Source of the DNA: Aequorivita sp. CIP111184
Lineage (GTDB): Bacteria; Bacteroidota; Bacteroidia; Flavobacteriales; Flavobacteriaceae
DNA length: 64,000 bases
Reading direction: 5' to 3'
Assembly (NCBI RefSeq): GCF_900489465.1
Contig: NZ_UEFQ01000013.1
Location: 248,001-312,000, forward strand
In this document: piece after piece, positions 25,535 through 33,544 of the stretch
How the letters are laid out: every line of letters starts with the position of its first letter
How positions within the stretch are numbered: position 1 is the stretch's first letter
Translations under genes and position numbers: made by a program
Notes under the pieces: generated by a model
Database searches by the model: none
The model's input: the letters and a program-made list of their open reading frames with translations, nothing else
Told to the model about the DNA's origin: nothing

Positions 25535-28342
25535 TTAGAAATTAAAACGAACGCTGGTATTCCAAGTAGTTCCAAAACCAAAGAAAACACGGTTTTGAGT
25601 TGAAATACCATCATACGTAGTATCTCCTTCGCCAGCAAATATATTGGTTTCAGATTCTGAAATATATGTTTCATTTAAAACGTTATTAACGTTTAAACGG
25701 AAAACCAAATCCTGATTATTGATAAAAGGTACGCTCCAAGATAAGCCTGCATCTAACAATCCATAACTTGGAAGTTCCAAAGATCCGTCATTATCGGCAG
25801 TTGCAAAATCTGTAGCATTTATGGAAGCGTAAAGTTTGTCTGCAAAACGATAGTTGGCATCAATTTTTAGATTTTCCAAAATATGAACAGCTGTACCCAA
25901 GCTAGCCGTAAATTGTGCGGCATCACCTACTTTAATGTCATCCAAATACAATGTACCTACACTCTCCTGTCCGTTCACAATAATAGGTTGGTTGCTTTCA
26001 TCAAAAAAGGATGCCGAAACGTTGCCTTTATAACGCCAGTCTCCGTATGAAACCATACCCATAAATTCAAGTACGCTATTTACACGAGCAGTAAAATCAA
26101 ATTCTGCACCCATATGCACTTGCTTTATACCTTGAAGGTTAGCAGTTCCACGAACATCATCTCCTGAATCATCTGGAGTGTTGTTTACATCAATATTCTG
26201 TGAAATGGTTGAAAATCTATCAGCCCAACTTGTGCGATACAAATTAATGTTTGCACGAAAACCTCTTGTTCTAAATCCGTATCCAATTTCAGTTCCAATA
26301 ATTTTTTCGTTTTTAAGATCAGTATTCACATCATTGGAAACAAAGCTTGGAAAAACTGCATCAAATAAAGGTTGTTTTGAATAGTAACCAGCATTCGCAA
26401 AGATGTTGTTTTTTTCATCAATGTTAAAGTTAACTCCTCCTTTTACATTTCCTCCTAAGATATTTTCAACATCTGACTCTTGTTCTGGATCTGAATCCAA
26501 ATAGTTGAAATAATCGATTCTCTGGAATCCTTGATTTGAAACCGCACCTTGGATAAACGCAGAAATTGCATCTTGTGAATATTCCAATTGTCCAAAAGCT
26601 CCAAGCCAACTTACTTTACCATCATTGTAATAATCAATTTTTTCTTCGTCATCAATACTTTTGAAAACGTTAAGTGTATTACCAACGGTAGGTTTATAGG
26701 TTTCATTTAAAAACCTGTAAGGGCTATTTATGTTATCGCTGTCTACATAAGTATCACCACCTAAAAGATCTACTAGTCTTCTATAGTGATATCCTGTGTA
26801 AGAACGTAAATCAACTCCTAGATCCATCGTTAATGATTCGCTTAATTTTGTTTCGAAGCTAGATATTAAACCAAACCAGTTGTGGGAGTTTACAGAAGAT
26901 CTTTGGGAGATACCATTTTGTGGGCCTCTTACATAACCATTGTCATCCACAAATGAAGAGCTGCTGCTGTTTCCATTTACAAAAGCACCTTGAAAGGCTC
27001 CACCGCCTCCTGTATATCCTTGTCTTGGGCCACCAAAATCTGGAATGTTGGCTCCGTTGTTCCATGCGACAATATCATCAACTCGGATGATACCGTTCTC
27101 ATTTTTGAAAACACCAGAAAAAGATTGTTGTCCGTTAATTCTACCTATTGAACCAACTGATCCACCACGACCAAAGGAAGCGTATGCAGAAGTGCTAAGT
27201 TTTGATTTTTCACTAATAGTCCAATCCCAGTTTAAGGATGCTAATGGTTTGTGATAAAAGTTTCCGCCAAATGTAAATTCCTTACCATTGCGTATACCCC
27301 AATCACTATTGTATTTAATACGTGGCTCTCCGTCTTTACCATATTTTATGTAGTCATTCAATGATGGTGCAAAACCACGTTGATTGTGTTGCTGTGGTGC
27401 TCCAGTAAGCGTAAATTCAAATTGGTGTTTGTCATTTGGTTTAAAGCCAACTCCAATATAATAGTTGTAGCCTTCAAACTCAGTACCATCTACATATCCA
27501 TTCCCTTCAGTTCTACTTACCAAGAAAGAGCCAGACCAGCCGTTTTCTGAAAGACCTGTTGAATAAGAGATTACATTTTTTAAATAATTATCATTTCCAA
27601 CACTTCCTGAAAAAAATCCGCCTTGCTTTCTATCAGCACTGCGCGTTACAACATTTATGGTTCCACCAACAGAAGAAACCGTAAGTTTTGATGAACCTAA
27701 ACCTCGTTGTACTTGAATAGCAGAGGCAACATCTGAAAGACCAGCCCAGTTACTCCAATACACCTGACCATTTTCCATATCATTAACTGGAATACCATTA
27801 ATAAGTATAGCAGAGTTTTGAGTGTCGAAACCACGAATGTTTATACGTGCATCTCCAAATCCACCTCCTTGCTTGGTAGCATAAATAGAAGGAGTATTAT
27901 TTAAAATTTCAGGGAATTCCTGTGATCCAAGTTTTTCTTGAATTTCTACAGCACGAATGGTTGAAACGGCAACCGGAGTTTGACGATCCTTCGCTATATC
28001 AACTACTCCAGAGGCAGTAATAACAACTTCTTGCAATGCATTTGCATCAGGCAACAATACAATTTTCCCTAAATTAAGGGCATTGTTTTGTAAAGTGTAA
28101 GAAATTGTTTTAGTCTCATAACCAACGAATGAAATTGAAACATTACCTGAATTTTTAAGAACCTTCAAGGTGAAATTTCCATCAAAATCGGTGATTGCAC
28201 CATTTGAAGTGCCAACTTCTAAAACATTGGCTCCTGCCAAAGTCATTTGGGATTCCGAATCAATTACTGTTCCAGTAACTGTTCCTTGTGCAAAGGCAGA
28301 AAACCCGCCTAATAGTAAAATAAGAAATAATAATTTTCTCAT
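25535..28342 (-). CDS. TonB-dependent receptor with carboxypeptidase-regulatory-like domain
   Basis: A 935-residue outer-membrane receptor. The frame extends to 28402, but the ATG at 28342 (MRKLLFLILLLGG) begins a clean signal peptide cleaved near AFAQG. A CarboxypepD_reg-like domain (about 20-105), plug domain (about 125-230, with INIRGFDTQNSAILINGIPV) and barrel ending in WNTSVRFNF follow. It has its own promoter and terminator, so it is monocistronic. No SusD-like gene is adjacent, which argues against a polysaccharide utilisation locus. The substrate is unknown. Confidence 0.9.
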   Translation of the reverse strand: MRKLLFLILLLGGFSAFAQGTVTGTVIDSESQMTLAGANVLEVGTSNGAITDFDGNFTLKVLKNSGNVSISFVGYETKTISYTLQNNALNLGKIVLLPDANALQEVVITASGVVDIAKDRQTPVAVSTIRAVEIQEKLGSQEFPEILNNTPSIYATKQGGGFGDARINIRGFDTQNSAILINGIPVNDMENGQVYWSNWAGLSDVASAIQVQRGLGSSKLTVSSVGGTINVVTRSADRKQGGFFSGSVGNDNYLKNVISYSTGLSENGWSGSFLVSRTEGNGYVDGTEFEGYNYYIGVGFKPNDKHQFEFTLTGAPQQHNQRGFAPSLNDYIKYGKDGEPRIKYNSDWGIRNGKEFTFGGNFYHKPLASLNWDWTISEKSKLSTSAYASFGRGGSVGSIGRINGQQSFSGVFKNENGIIRVDDIVAWNNGANIPDFGGPRQGYTGGGGAFQGAFVNGNSSSSSFVDDNGYVRGPQNGISQRSSVNSHNWFGLISSFETKLSESLTMDLGVDLRSYTGYHYRRLVDLLGGDTYVDSDNINSPYRFLNETYKPTVGNTLNVFKSIDDEEKIDYYNDGKVSWLGAFGQLEYSQDAISAFIQGAVSNQGFQRIDYFNYLDSDPEQESDVENILGGNVKGGVNFNIDEKNNIFANAGYYSKQPLFDAVFPSFVSNDVNTDLKNEKIIGTEIGYGFRTRGFRANINLYRTSWADRFSTISQNIDVNNTPDDSGDDVRGTANLQGIKQVHMGAEFDFTARVNSVLEFMGMVSYGDWRYKGNVSASFFDESNQPIIVNGQESVGTLYLDDIKVGDAAQFTASLGTAVHILENLKIDANYRFADKLYASINATDFATADNDGSLELPSYGLLDAGLSWSVPFINNQDLVFRLNVNNVLNETYISESETNIFAGEGDTTYDGISTQNRVFFGFGTTWNTSVRFNF

Positions 28343-28370
28343 GAGTTTGAGTTTTGGTTTAAAATTTCGG

Positions 28371-28398
28371 CAAAAATACAATCTTAAATAGATTACAA
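28371..28398 (-). promoter_or_regulatory. Promoter of the 25535-28342 TonB receptor gene
   Basis: On the minus strand TTG (28398-28396), a 17-nt spacer and TATTTTTG (28378-28371) match the Bacteroidota consensus. The -7 box ends 28 nt before the ATG, which supports the start at 28342. Confidence 0.65.
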
Positions 28399-28527
28399 CC
28401 AACTATTCTTATTAAGAAATCTTTAAGAAAAATAATTGCTAATAAAGATAAAAATTTAAGCCTAAACCACTGAATACCCAACAGTTATTTAATAACATAT
28501 TATCAACATGTTAAATCTAAGATAAGT

Positions 28528-29751
28528 TTAAAAAGAAATGCAGTCCAAATTATCCTTCATTGGAAGCAGATTTGCAAAATATTGCTCGTGAAGTTCTTTA
28601 GGAAGTGGTTGGGAAAATGGCGTATCTTCTTTAAAAGGATCTACTTCTTTTCCGTTTTTCCAGAAACGATAACAAACGTGTGGACCACTGGTGTTCCCTG
28701 TCATTCCTATCCAGCCAATTACATCGCCTTGGCTTACATGTTGTCCCGCTTTTACGTTTCTGGCTTTCATATGAAGGTATTGGGTTTCGTAGGTGCCATT
28801 ATGCTGTATTTTAACGTAATTTCCATTACCTCCTCTTCGTTCAGACTTTGTTACCACGCCGTCAGCGGTTGCCATAATTGGGGTGCCTACTGGCGCCGCA
28901 AAGTCGGTTCCTCGGTGCGGACGTAGTTTGAAACCATAATATTTTATGCGTCTGTTAAGGTTGTAGCGAGAAGATATACGGCTAAATGCTACTGGAGCTT
29001 TCAAAAAAGCTCGCTTTAAATTATTTGCATTTTCATCATAATAACCTGAGATTTTTCCCAAAGAATCTGAAGAAAATTTAAAGGCATACAAATGTTTCCC
29101 TCCATGTTCAAAATAGGCAGCTTTTATTTCTTGAAGTCCACCAGGAATAGTGTCTTCTATAAATTTCTCGGTATAAATTACTTTAAACCGATCTCCGGGT
29201 TGCAATTTAAAAAAGTTAATGGTCCACGCGTAAATATTTGCCAGTTGATCCGTCATATAAGGACTTAAGTTCTGCTCCTCCATAGTTGCGGATAGCGAAC
29301 TGGTTATTACACCAGACGCTTCCCGTTCTTCATAACGAACTGGTTTTTGACTATTAAAAATAGAAAGTGTGTCTCTAAAATCTACTACGGCATAGTCCAC
29401 GTTATTGGTTTCATAAATAAAAACCTGGGTTTTTTTAAGGGAATCTTTGGAATTTAGGAGCACATAAGGTTTACCTACTACTATTTTGCGCACATCAAAA
29501 CTATCACGGAATTTAGTGGCTACTTGCATTATTTTTTCCTGGGAAACACCATTTGCAAACAGAATATCACCAAAAGTATCGCCCTTTCTAATGGTATCTC
29601 TTACTACATCAAAGTCATTGAGAGTATAACCATATTGTTTTATAATAGGATCTGCTACAACCTTGTTTGTCTCGGCTATTTTGTCTTTTTTGTTTTCACA
29701 AGCGGTACTAAGCAGGATAAGTGTTAATGCGGCTAAAATTAAATTCTTCAA
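28528..29751 (-). CDS. M23 family metallopeptidase lipoprotein with atypical zinc site
   Basis: A 407-residue cell-wall hydrolase or its inactive homologue, anchored as a lipoprotein (lipobox STAC, Cys18). A LysM/OapA-like region at about 50-180 precedes the LytM/M23 domain at about 270-375. The first zinc motif HxxxD is present (His279, Asp283) and His327 follows, but the usual HxH is His358-Val-Cys360: the zinc-binding second His is replaced by Cys. Cysteine can bind zinc, so activity is not excluded. The DUF3108 gene lies 26 nt upstream in the same direction, suggesting an operon. Confidence 0.88.
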   Translation of the reverse strand: MKNLILAALTLILLSTACENKKDKIAETNKVVADPIIKQYGYTLNDFDVVRDTIRKGDTFGDILFANGVSQEKIMQVATKFRDSFDVRKIVVGKPYVLLNSKDSLKKTQVFIYETNNVDYAVVDFRDTLSIFNSQKPVRYEEREASGVITSSLSATMEEQNLSPYMTDQLANIYAWTINFFKLQPGDRFKVIYTEKFIEDTIPGGLQEIKAAYFEHGGKHLYAFKFSSDSLGKISGYYDENANNLKRAFLKAPVAFSRISSRYNLNRRIKYYGFKLRPHRGTDFAAPVGTPIMATADGVVTKSERRGGNGNYVKIQHNGTYETQYLHMKARNVKAGQHVSQGDVIGWIGMTGNTSGPHVCYRFWKNGKEVDPFKEDTPFSQPLPKELHEQYFANLLPMKDNLDCISF

Positions 29752-29777
29752 TGCTGGGGGAATTTTCGGTATTATAT

Positions 29778-30554
29778 TTATTGATCTGCTAATATTTTAA
29801 AGGAATGTTGCAATCCTTTAAATTCGGTCAAGGTTGCTTTTAGGGAACCTACAGCCAAATCTGCTTTTATGAGCAGCGGTATTTTATTGTTATCATCACT
29901 AATCCAAACTGTTAGACTTTCCTTTTCTTTAAAAACCCTTCCTGATTGTACGTATGGTCTAAAAATCAAAGTTCGGACGCGCCCAAAATTAGTATCTAAA
30001 ATCTCTTTTCCAAGGAATTTGAGCCTGAATTTATAATTTTCTTTGTCAAAAAACATGTTCATTTCAACTACATCACCTTCTTTGATGTTTTCGGTTTCCA
30101 ATTTATTCCGGAGGAAATAAAACGCCGAGATCATATCCTGCGTTTCCTTTGGGAAAGAAAACACTGTGGTTTCATTCTTTTTCTTATCGTTTACAGATGC
30201 TCTATTTGTGGAGTGATTGAAATCAATCTGAATGTCTTTGGTGTAACCGCCTTCGTCAATTTTTCTTATAAATCTGTACGGAATGTCCTTTTCCTTGTCA
30301 ATATAGGATTGATAATCGTCTTCAACTTTAAAAAACCATTTTGAGACACCTACGGTTTCGCCAAAGCCGCGCACGTGGAAAACATCTTTTCCGTTTACTG
30401 TGGCATTTTTTACATTGAGAGTTGCATAACCAGCTGTAACAAAACCATAATGTACACGAAATTTGAAATATTCGCCATTGCCGTAAGCTCTTTCCTGTGC
30501 GGAAAGAAAAAATATATTACAAAAAAGAATTAAAAGCGTTAGCAGCTTTTTCAT
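29778..30554 (-). CDS. DUF3108 domain-containing periplasmic protein
   Basis: A 258-residue secreted protein with a signal peptide (cleaved near LSAQE). The body matches DUF3108: GEYFKFRVHYGFVTAGYATL at about residues 26-45, RYGF-type strands, and GRVRTLIFRPYVQSGRVF at about 195-212. DUF3108 proteins form a beta barrel-like fold; the function is unknown, although an envelope role is likely. It starts the two-gene unit with the M23 peptidase downstream. Confidence 0.85.
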   Translation of the reverse strand: MKKLLTLLILFCNIFFLSAQERAYGNGEYFKFRVHYGFVTAGYATLNVKNATVNGKDVFHVRGFGETVGVSKWFFKVEDDYQSYIDKEKDIPYRFIRKIDEGGYTKDIQIDFNHSTNRASVNDKKKNETTVFSFPKETQDMISAFYFLRNKLETENIKEGDVVEMNMFFDKENYKFRLKFLGKEILDTNFGRVRTLIFRPYVQSGRVFKEKESLTVWISDDNNKIPLLIKADLAVGSLKATLTEFKGLQHSFKILADQ

Positions 30555-30611
30555 AAATAGATACTTTGGGTGTTTATGGCTTTAAAAATACAACTACCAT
30601 TCCAAAAAAAT

Positions 30612-30643
30612 AAAACCCCACCTTCTTAAGACGATGGGGTTTT
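30612..30643 (-). terminator. Terminator of hppD
   Basis: A 9-bp stem (30612-30620 with 30635-30643) with a T-run when read on the minus strand, 15 nt after the hppD stop codon. Confidence 0.82.
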
Positions 30644-30657
30644 AAAATTGTTACATA

Positions 30658-31818
30658 TTATAAAGTTCCTCTTTGTTCCTGTTCGCGTTCAATGGACTCA
30701 AAAAGTGCTTTAAAGTTTCCAGCTCCAAAACCTTTTGCACCCATACGCTGAATGATTTCAAAAAACAGTGTTGGTCGATCTTCTAAAGGTTTTGTGAATA
30801 TTTGAAGCAGATAACCTTCTTCATCTGCATCAATCATAATAGAGAGATTTTTTAGCTCGTTGATGTCTTCCTTCATCATTTTCATGTGATCGCCCAATCG
30901 GCGTGGTATATCATCATAATAAGCTTGCGGTGGTGGCGGCAAAAATTCTATGCCACGTTTTTTGAGTTGGCTTACCGTTTTAATAATATCATCCGTTGCA
31001 ACGGCTAAATGCTGCACTCCTGAATCTTCATAGAAATCAAGATATTCTTCAATCTGCGACTTTTTTATTCCTTTAGCGGGTTCGTTAATCGGAAATTTAA
31101 TACGTCCGTTACCATTACTCATCACTTTGCTCATCAGCGCTGAATATTCGGTGTGTATTTGCTTGTCATCAAATGAAAGGAAGTTTACAAAGCCCATTAC
31201 GTCCTCATACCATTTTACCCATTTGTTCATTTGACCCCAGCCTACGTTTCCAACCATATGATCTATATACTTAAGACCCGTTGGAGTTGGGTTGTAATCA
31301 CTTTTCCATTCACGGAAACCTGGCAAAAATTGTCCGTTATAGTTTTTACGTTCTACAAAAATATGCACAGTTTCGCCATACGTATAAATTCCGCTGCGTA
31401 CTACTTCACCGTGTTCATCTTTTTCTACAGTAGGTTCCATAAAAGGTTTGGCACCACGCTTGGTTGTTTCTTCAAAAGCGCTGCGCGCATCTTCAACCCA
31501 TAGAGCAATAACTTTAACACCATCGCCGTGTTTAACTAAATGGTCATTTATTGGAGAATTGCTATTTAAAGGTGTGGTAAGCACCAGCCTAATTTTATCC
31601 TGTTTTAAAACATAACTCACAGAATCACGTGAACCTGTTTCCAAACCTTTATAGGCGTATGATTGAAAACCGAAGGCCGTTTTATAAAAATGGGCACTTT
31701 GTTTTGCGTTACCCACGTAAAATTCTACGTAATCAGTTCCTAATAAAGGCAGAAAATCTTCAGCGCCTTCAAATATTTTTTCCAGTCCGTAATCGACTGA
31801 TTTTACTTCTTTGCTCAT
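30658..31818 (-). CDS. hppD: 4-hydroxyphenylpyruvate dioxygenase
   Basis: Fe(II) enzyme of 386 residues that converts 4-hydroxyphenylpyruvate to homogentisate in tyrosine degradation. It has two vicinal-oxygen-chelate modules; iron ligands are visible as His in YIDHMVGNV, His in VQHLAVATDD and Glu in FFEIIQRMG. The C-terminal GFGAGNFKALFESIEREQ is the family signature. The frame runs to 31848, but the ATG at 31818 (MSKEVKSVDYG) is the expected start. hmgA, the next enzyme of the pathway, lies upstream on the same strand, with a small cassette between. Confidence 0.97.
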   Translation of the reverse strand: MSKEVKSVDYGLEKIFEGAEDFLPLLGTDYVEFYVGNAKQSAHFYKTAFGFQSYAYKGLETGSRDSVSYVLKQDKIRLVLTTPLNSNSPINDHLVKHGDGVKVIALWVEDARSAFEETTKRGAKPFMEPTVEKDEHGEVVRSGIYTYGETVHIFVERKNYNGQFLPGFREWKSDYNPTPTGLKYIDHMVGNVGWGQMNKWVKWYEDVMGFVNFLSFDDKQIHTEYSALMSKVMSNGNGRIKFPINEPAKGIKKSQIEEYLDFYEDSGVQHLAVATDDIIKTVSQLKKRGIEFLPPPPQAYYDDIPRRLGDHMKMMKEDINELKNLSIMIDADEEGYLLQIFTKPLEDRPTLFFEIIQRMGAKGFGAGNFKALFESIEREQEQRGTL

Positions 31819-31843
31819 AATTAAATATTCAATTAGTTTATGT

Positions 31844-32327
31844 GTCAATTAGCGAATTAGTGATAATAAATACCTAATTAATCCCCAATATTATTTTCTA
31901 TTTCTTTTTGCTGGAACTTATAATTTTATTTAAAATTTTTAAAATTCCGTTAAACTTAAGTAGTTCCTCACTACAGTTGGGATAGCCCTCTATTGCTGAC
32001 AAACAAATAACCAGTATTCTGTTTCGTCTGCTTCTTTTAATGCTATTTTCATTTTATGAATGAAATCAGCACTACTTTCAGCATTTTGAGCTTCTTTGGC
32101 ATTTGCTCCAATTGAAGTGGCCGATTTTAATATTTGGTTGGCCAGTACAAATTTTCGTTTTTCTTCTAATTTCTCAGCATATAAAACTATTGCAACAGCA
32201 AACTCAAATGTTTCCTTTAATATAACATTATCCTTATACTTTTCACTGAATGTAAATTGCATAATAAATTTAAATATCACTATTAGTTAAACACCCCATT
32301 CGCTAATCAACTAATTCGCAAATTGAC
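31844..32327. mobile_element. Putative mini-cassette with 18-bp inverted ends carrying a four-helix-bundle gene
   Basis: Left end 31844-31861 (GTCAATTAGCGAATTAGT) and right end 32310-32327 are inverted copies with 17 of 18 bases identical. Between them lies only the four-helix-bundle reading frame. The right end runs into the hmgA stop codon. No transposase or clear target duplication is seen. Calling it mobile is an inference from this structure and from the habit of such genes of occurring in stem-flanked intervening sequences of 23S rRNA genes. Confidence 0.5.
31898..32280 (-). pseudogene. Four-helix-bundle (S23-type) protein gene, frameshifted
   Basis: The intact N-terminal part (residues MIFKFIMQF... 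to YWLFVCQQ, stop at 31990) is a four-helix-bundle protein of the S23/intervening-sequence type, but at 96 residues it is short. In the -1 frame the sequence continues without a stop as SAIEGYPNCSEELLKF and GILKILNKIISSSKKK, ending at the TAG at 31900-31898; this is exactly the usual C-terminal helix of the family. A single-base indel near 32000 (within TTTGTTTGT on the coding strand) explains the break. The role of the family is unclear; relatives include Avd of diversity-generating retroelements. It may be a real mutation or a sequencing error. Confidence 0.8.
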
Positions 32328-33484
32328 TATTCTAGCCAACTTTGATAGTACGTTCCATCAGAAAGTTTCAATCCATCCTCTGTAACTTGCAAGGGTTTGA
32401 AAGTATCTACCATCACTGCTAGTTCTTCTGTTTTAGTTTTTCCTATACTTCGTTCTACTGCGCCAGGGTGTGGCCCATGAGGAATTCCCGCTGGGTGAAG
32501 GGTGATTTGTCCTGCTTCAATATCGTTTCGACTCATAAAATCACCGTCTACATAATACAACACCTCATCGCTATCAATATTGCTATGATTGTATGGCGCT
32601 GGAATGCTATCCGGATGATAATCATAAAGGCGAGGTACAAAACTACAAACTACAAACGCATCCGTTTCAAATGTTTGATGCACTGGTGGCGGTTGGTGAA
32701 TTCGGCCTGTAATAGGCTCAAAATCGTGGATAGAAAAAGCGTATGGAAAATTGTAACCGTCATACCCCACTACATCAAAAGGATGTGAGGCGTAAACCAT
32801 TTCAAAAATATCATCGTGCTTTTTCACTTTTACCAAAAACTCGCCTTTTTCATCATGGGTTTCAAGTTCTTGGGGTTTGCGAATATCGCGTTCACAATAG
32901 GGTGAATGTTCAAGCAATTGCCCAAACCAATTTCTATATCTTTTAGGTGTATAAATTGGCCTTCGCGATTCAACAATAAAAAGACGGTTGTCTTCTGTTT
33001 CAAAATCTATTTGATAAATAATTCCGCGTGGCACTAAAAGATAATCCCCGTATTTAAAATCGATATTCCCTAAAAAAGTTCGCAGTTTTCCGCTCCCTTT
33101 GTGAATGAATATCAGTTCATCAGCATCCGTATTTTTATAAAAATAATCTTTTAGAGATTCTTGGGGAGCGGCAAGTATAATGCTGCAATCGCTATTTGTA
33201 AGTACTGTTTTTCGGCTGCTGAGATAATCTTTTTCAGGTTTTATATCAAAACCCTTCAATCGCAAAGATTCCATATTATTAGCGCGCGCAATCTTTGGTG
33301 CAACACTGTACTGCTTTTTAATTTCCTTTACCTGTGTGGGTCTGTATTCATGGTAAATATTACTGTACATCCCATCGAAACCTATGGTGCCAAAAAGTTG
33401 CTCTGAATAGAGACTTCCATCCGGTTTTCGGAATTGGGTGTGGCGTTTGGGCGGTATTTTGCCCAGTTTATGATAGAAAGGCAT
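32327..33484 (-). CDS. hmgA: Homogentisate 1,2-dioxygenase
   Basis: Fe(II) ring-cleavage enzyme of 385 residues that converts homogentisate to maleylacetoacetate. The cupin-type C-terminal half carries HPAGIPHGPHPGAVERS, the conserved active-site segment. The frame extends to 33505, but MPFYHKLGKIPPKRH at 33484 is the expected N-terminus for the shorter Bacteroidota form. With hppD, 508 bp downstream, it forms the tyrosine degradation route; the fumarylacetoacetase step is not in the window. The stop codon overlaps the last base of the inverted repeat of the cassette. Confidence 0.95.
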   Translation of the reverse strand: MPFYHKLGKIPPKRHTQFRKPDGSLYSEQLFGTIGFDGMYSNIYHEYRPTQVKEIKKQYSVAPKIARANNMESLRLKGFDIKPEKDYLSSRKTVLTNSDCSIILAAPQESLKDYFYKNTDADELIFIHKGSGKLRTFLGNIDFKYGDYLLVPRGIIYQIDFETEDNRLFIVESRRPIYTPKRYRNWFGQLLEHSPYCERDIRKPQELETHDEKGEFLVKVKKHDDIFEMVYASHPFDVVGYDGYNFPYAFSIHDFEPITGRIHQPPPVHQTFETDAFVVCSFVPRLYDYHPDSIPAPYNHSNIDSDEVLYYVDGDFMSRNDIEAGQITLHPAGIPHGPHPGAVERSIGKTKTEELAVMVDTFKPLQVTEDGLKLSDGTYYQSWLE

Positions 33485-33544
33485 AATTTGAAATTTTGTA
33501 CACAAATATCGGAAAAATATTGGAGCTAAACGTTTAAGTTTATG

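Noticed and set aside
31844-32327. A full diversity-generating retroelement
   Set aside because: No reverse transcriptase, template repeat or variable repeat pair was found; only the Avd-like four-helix gene is present.
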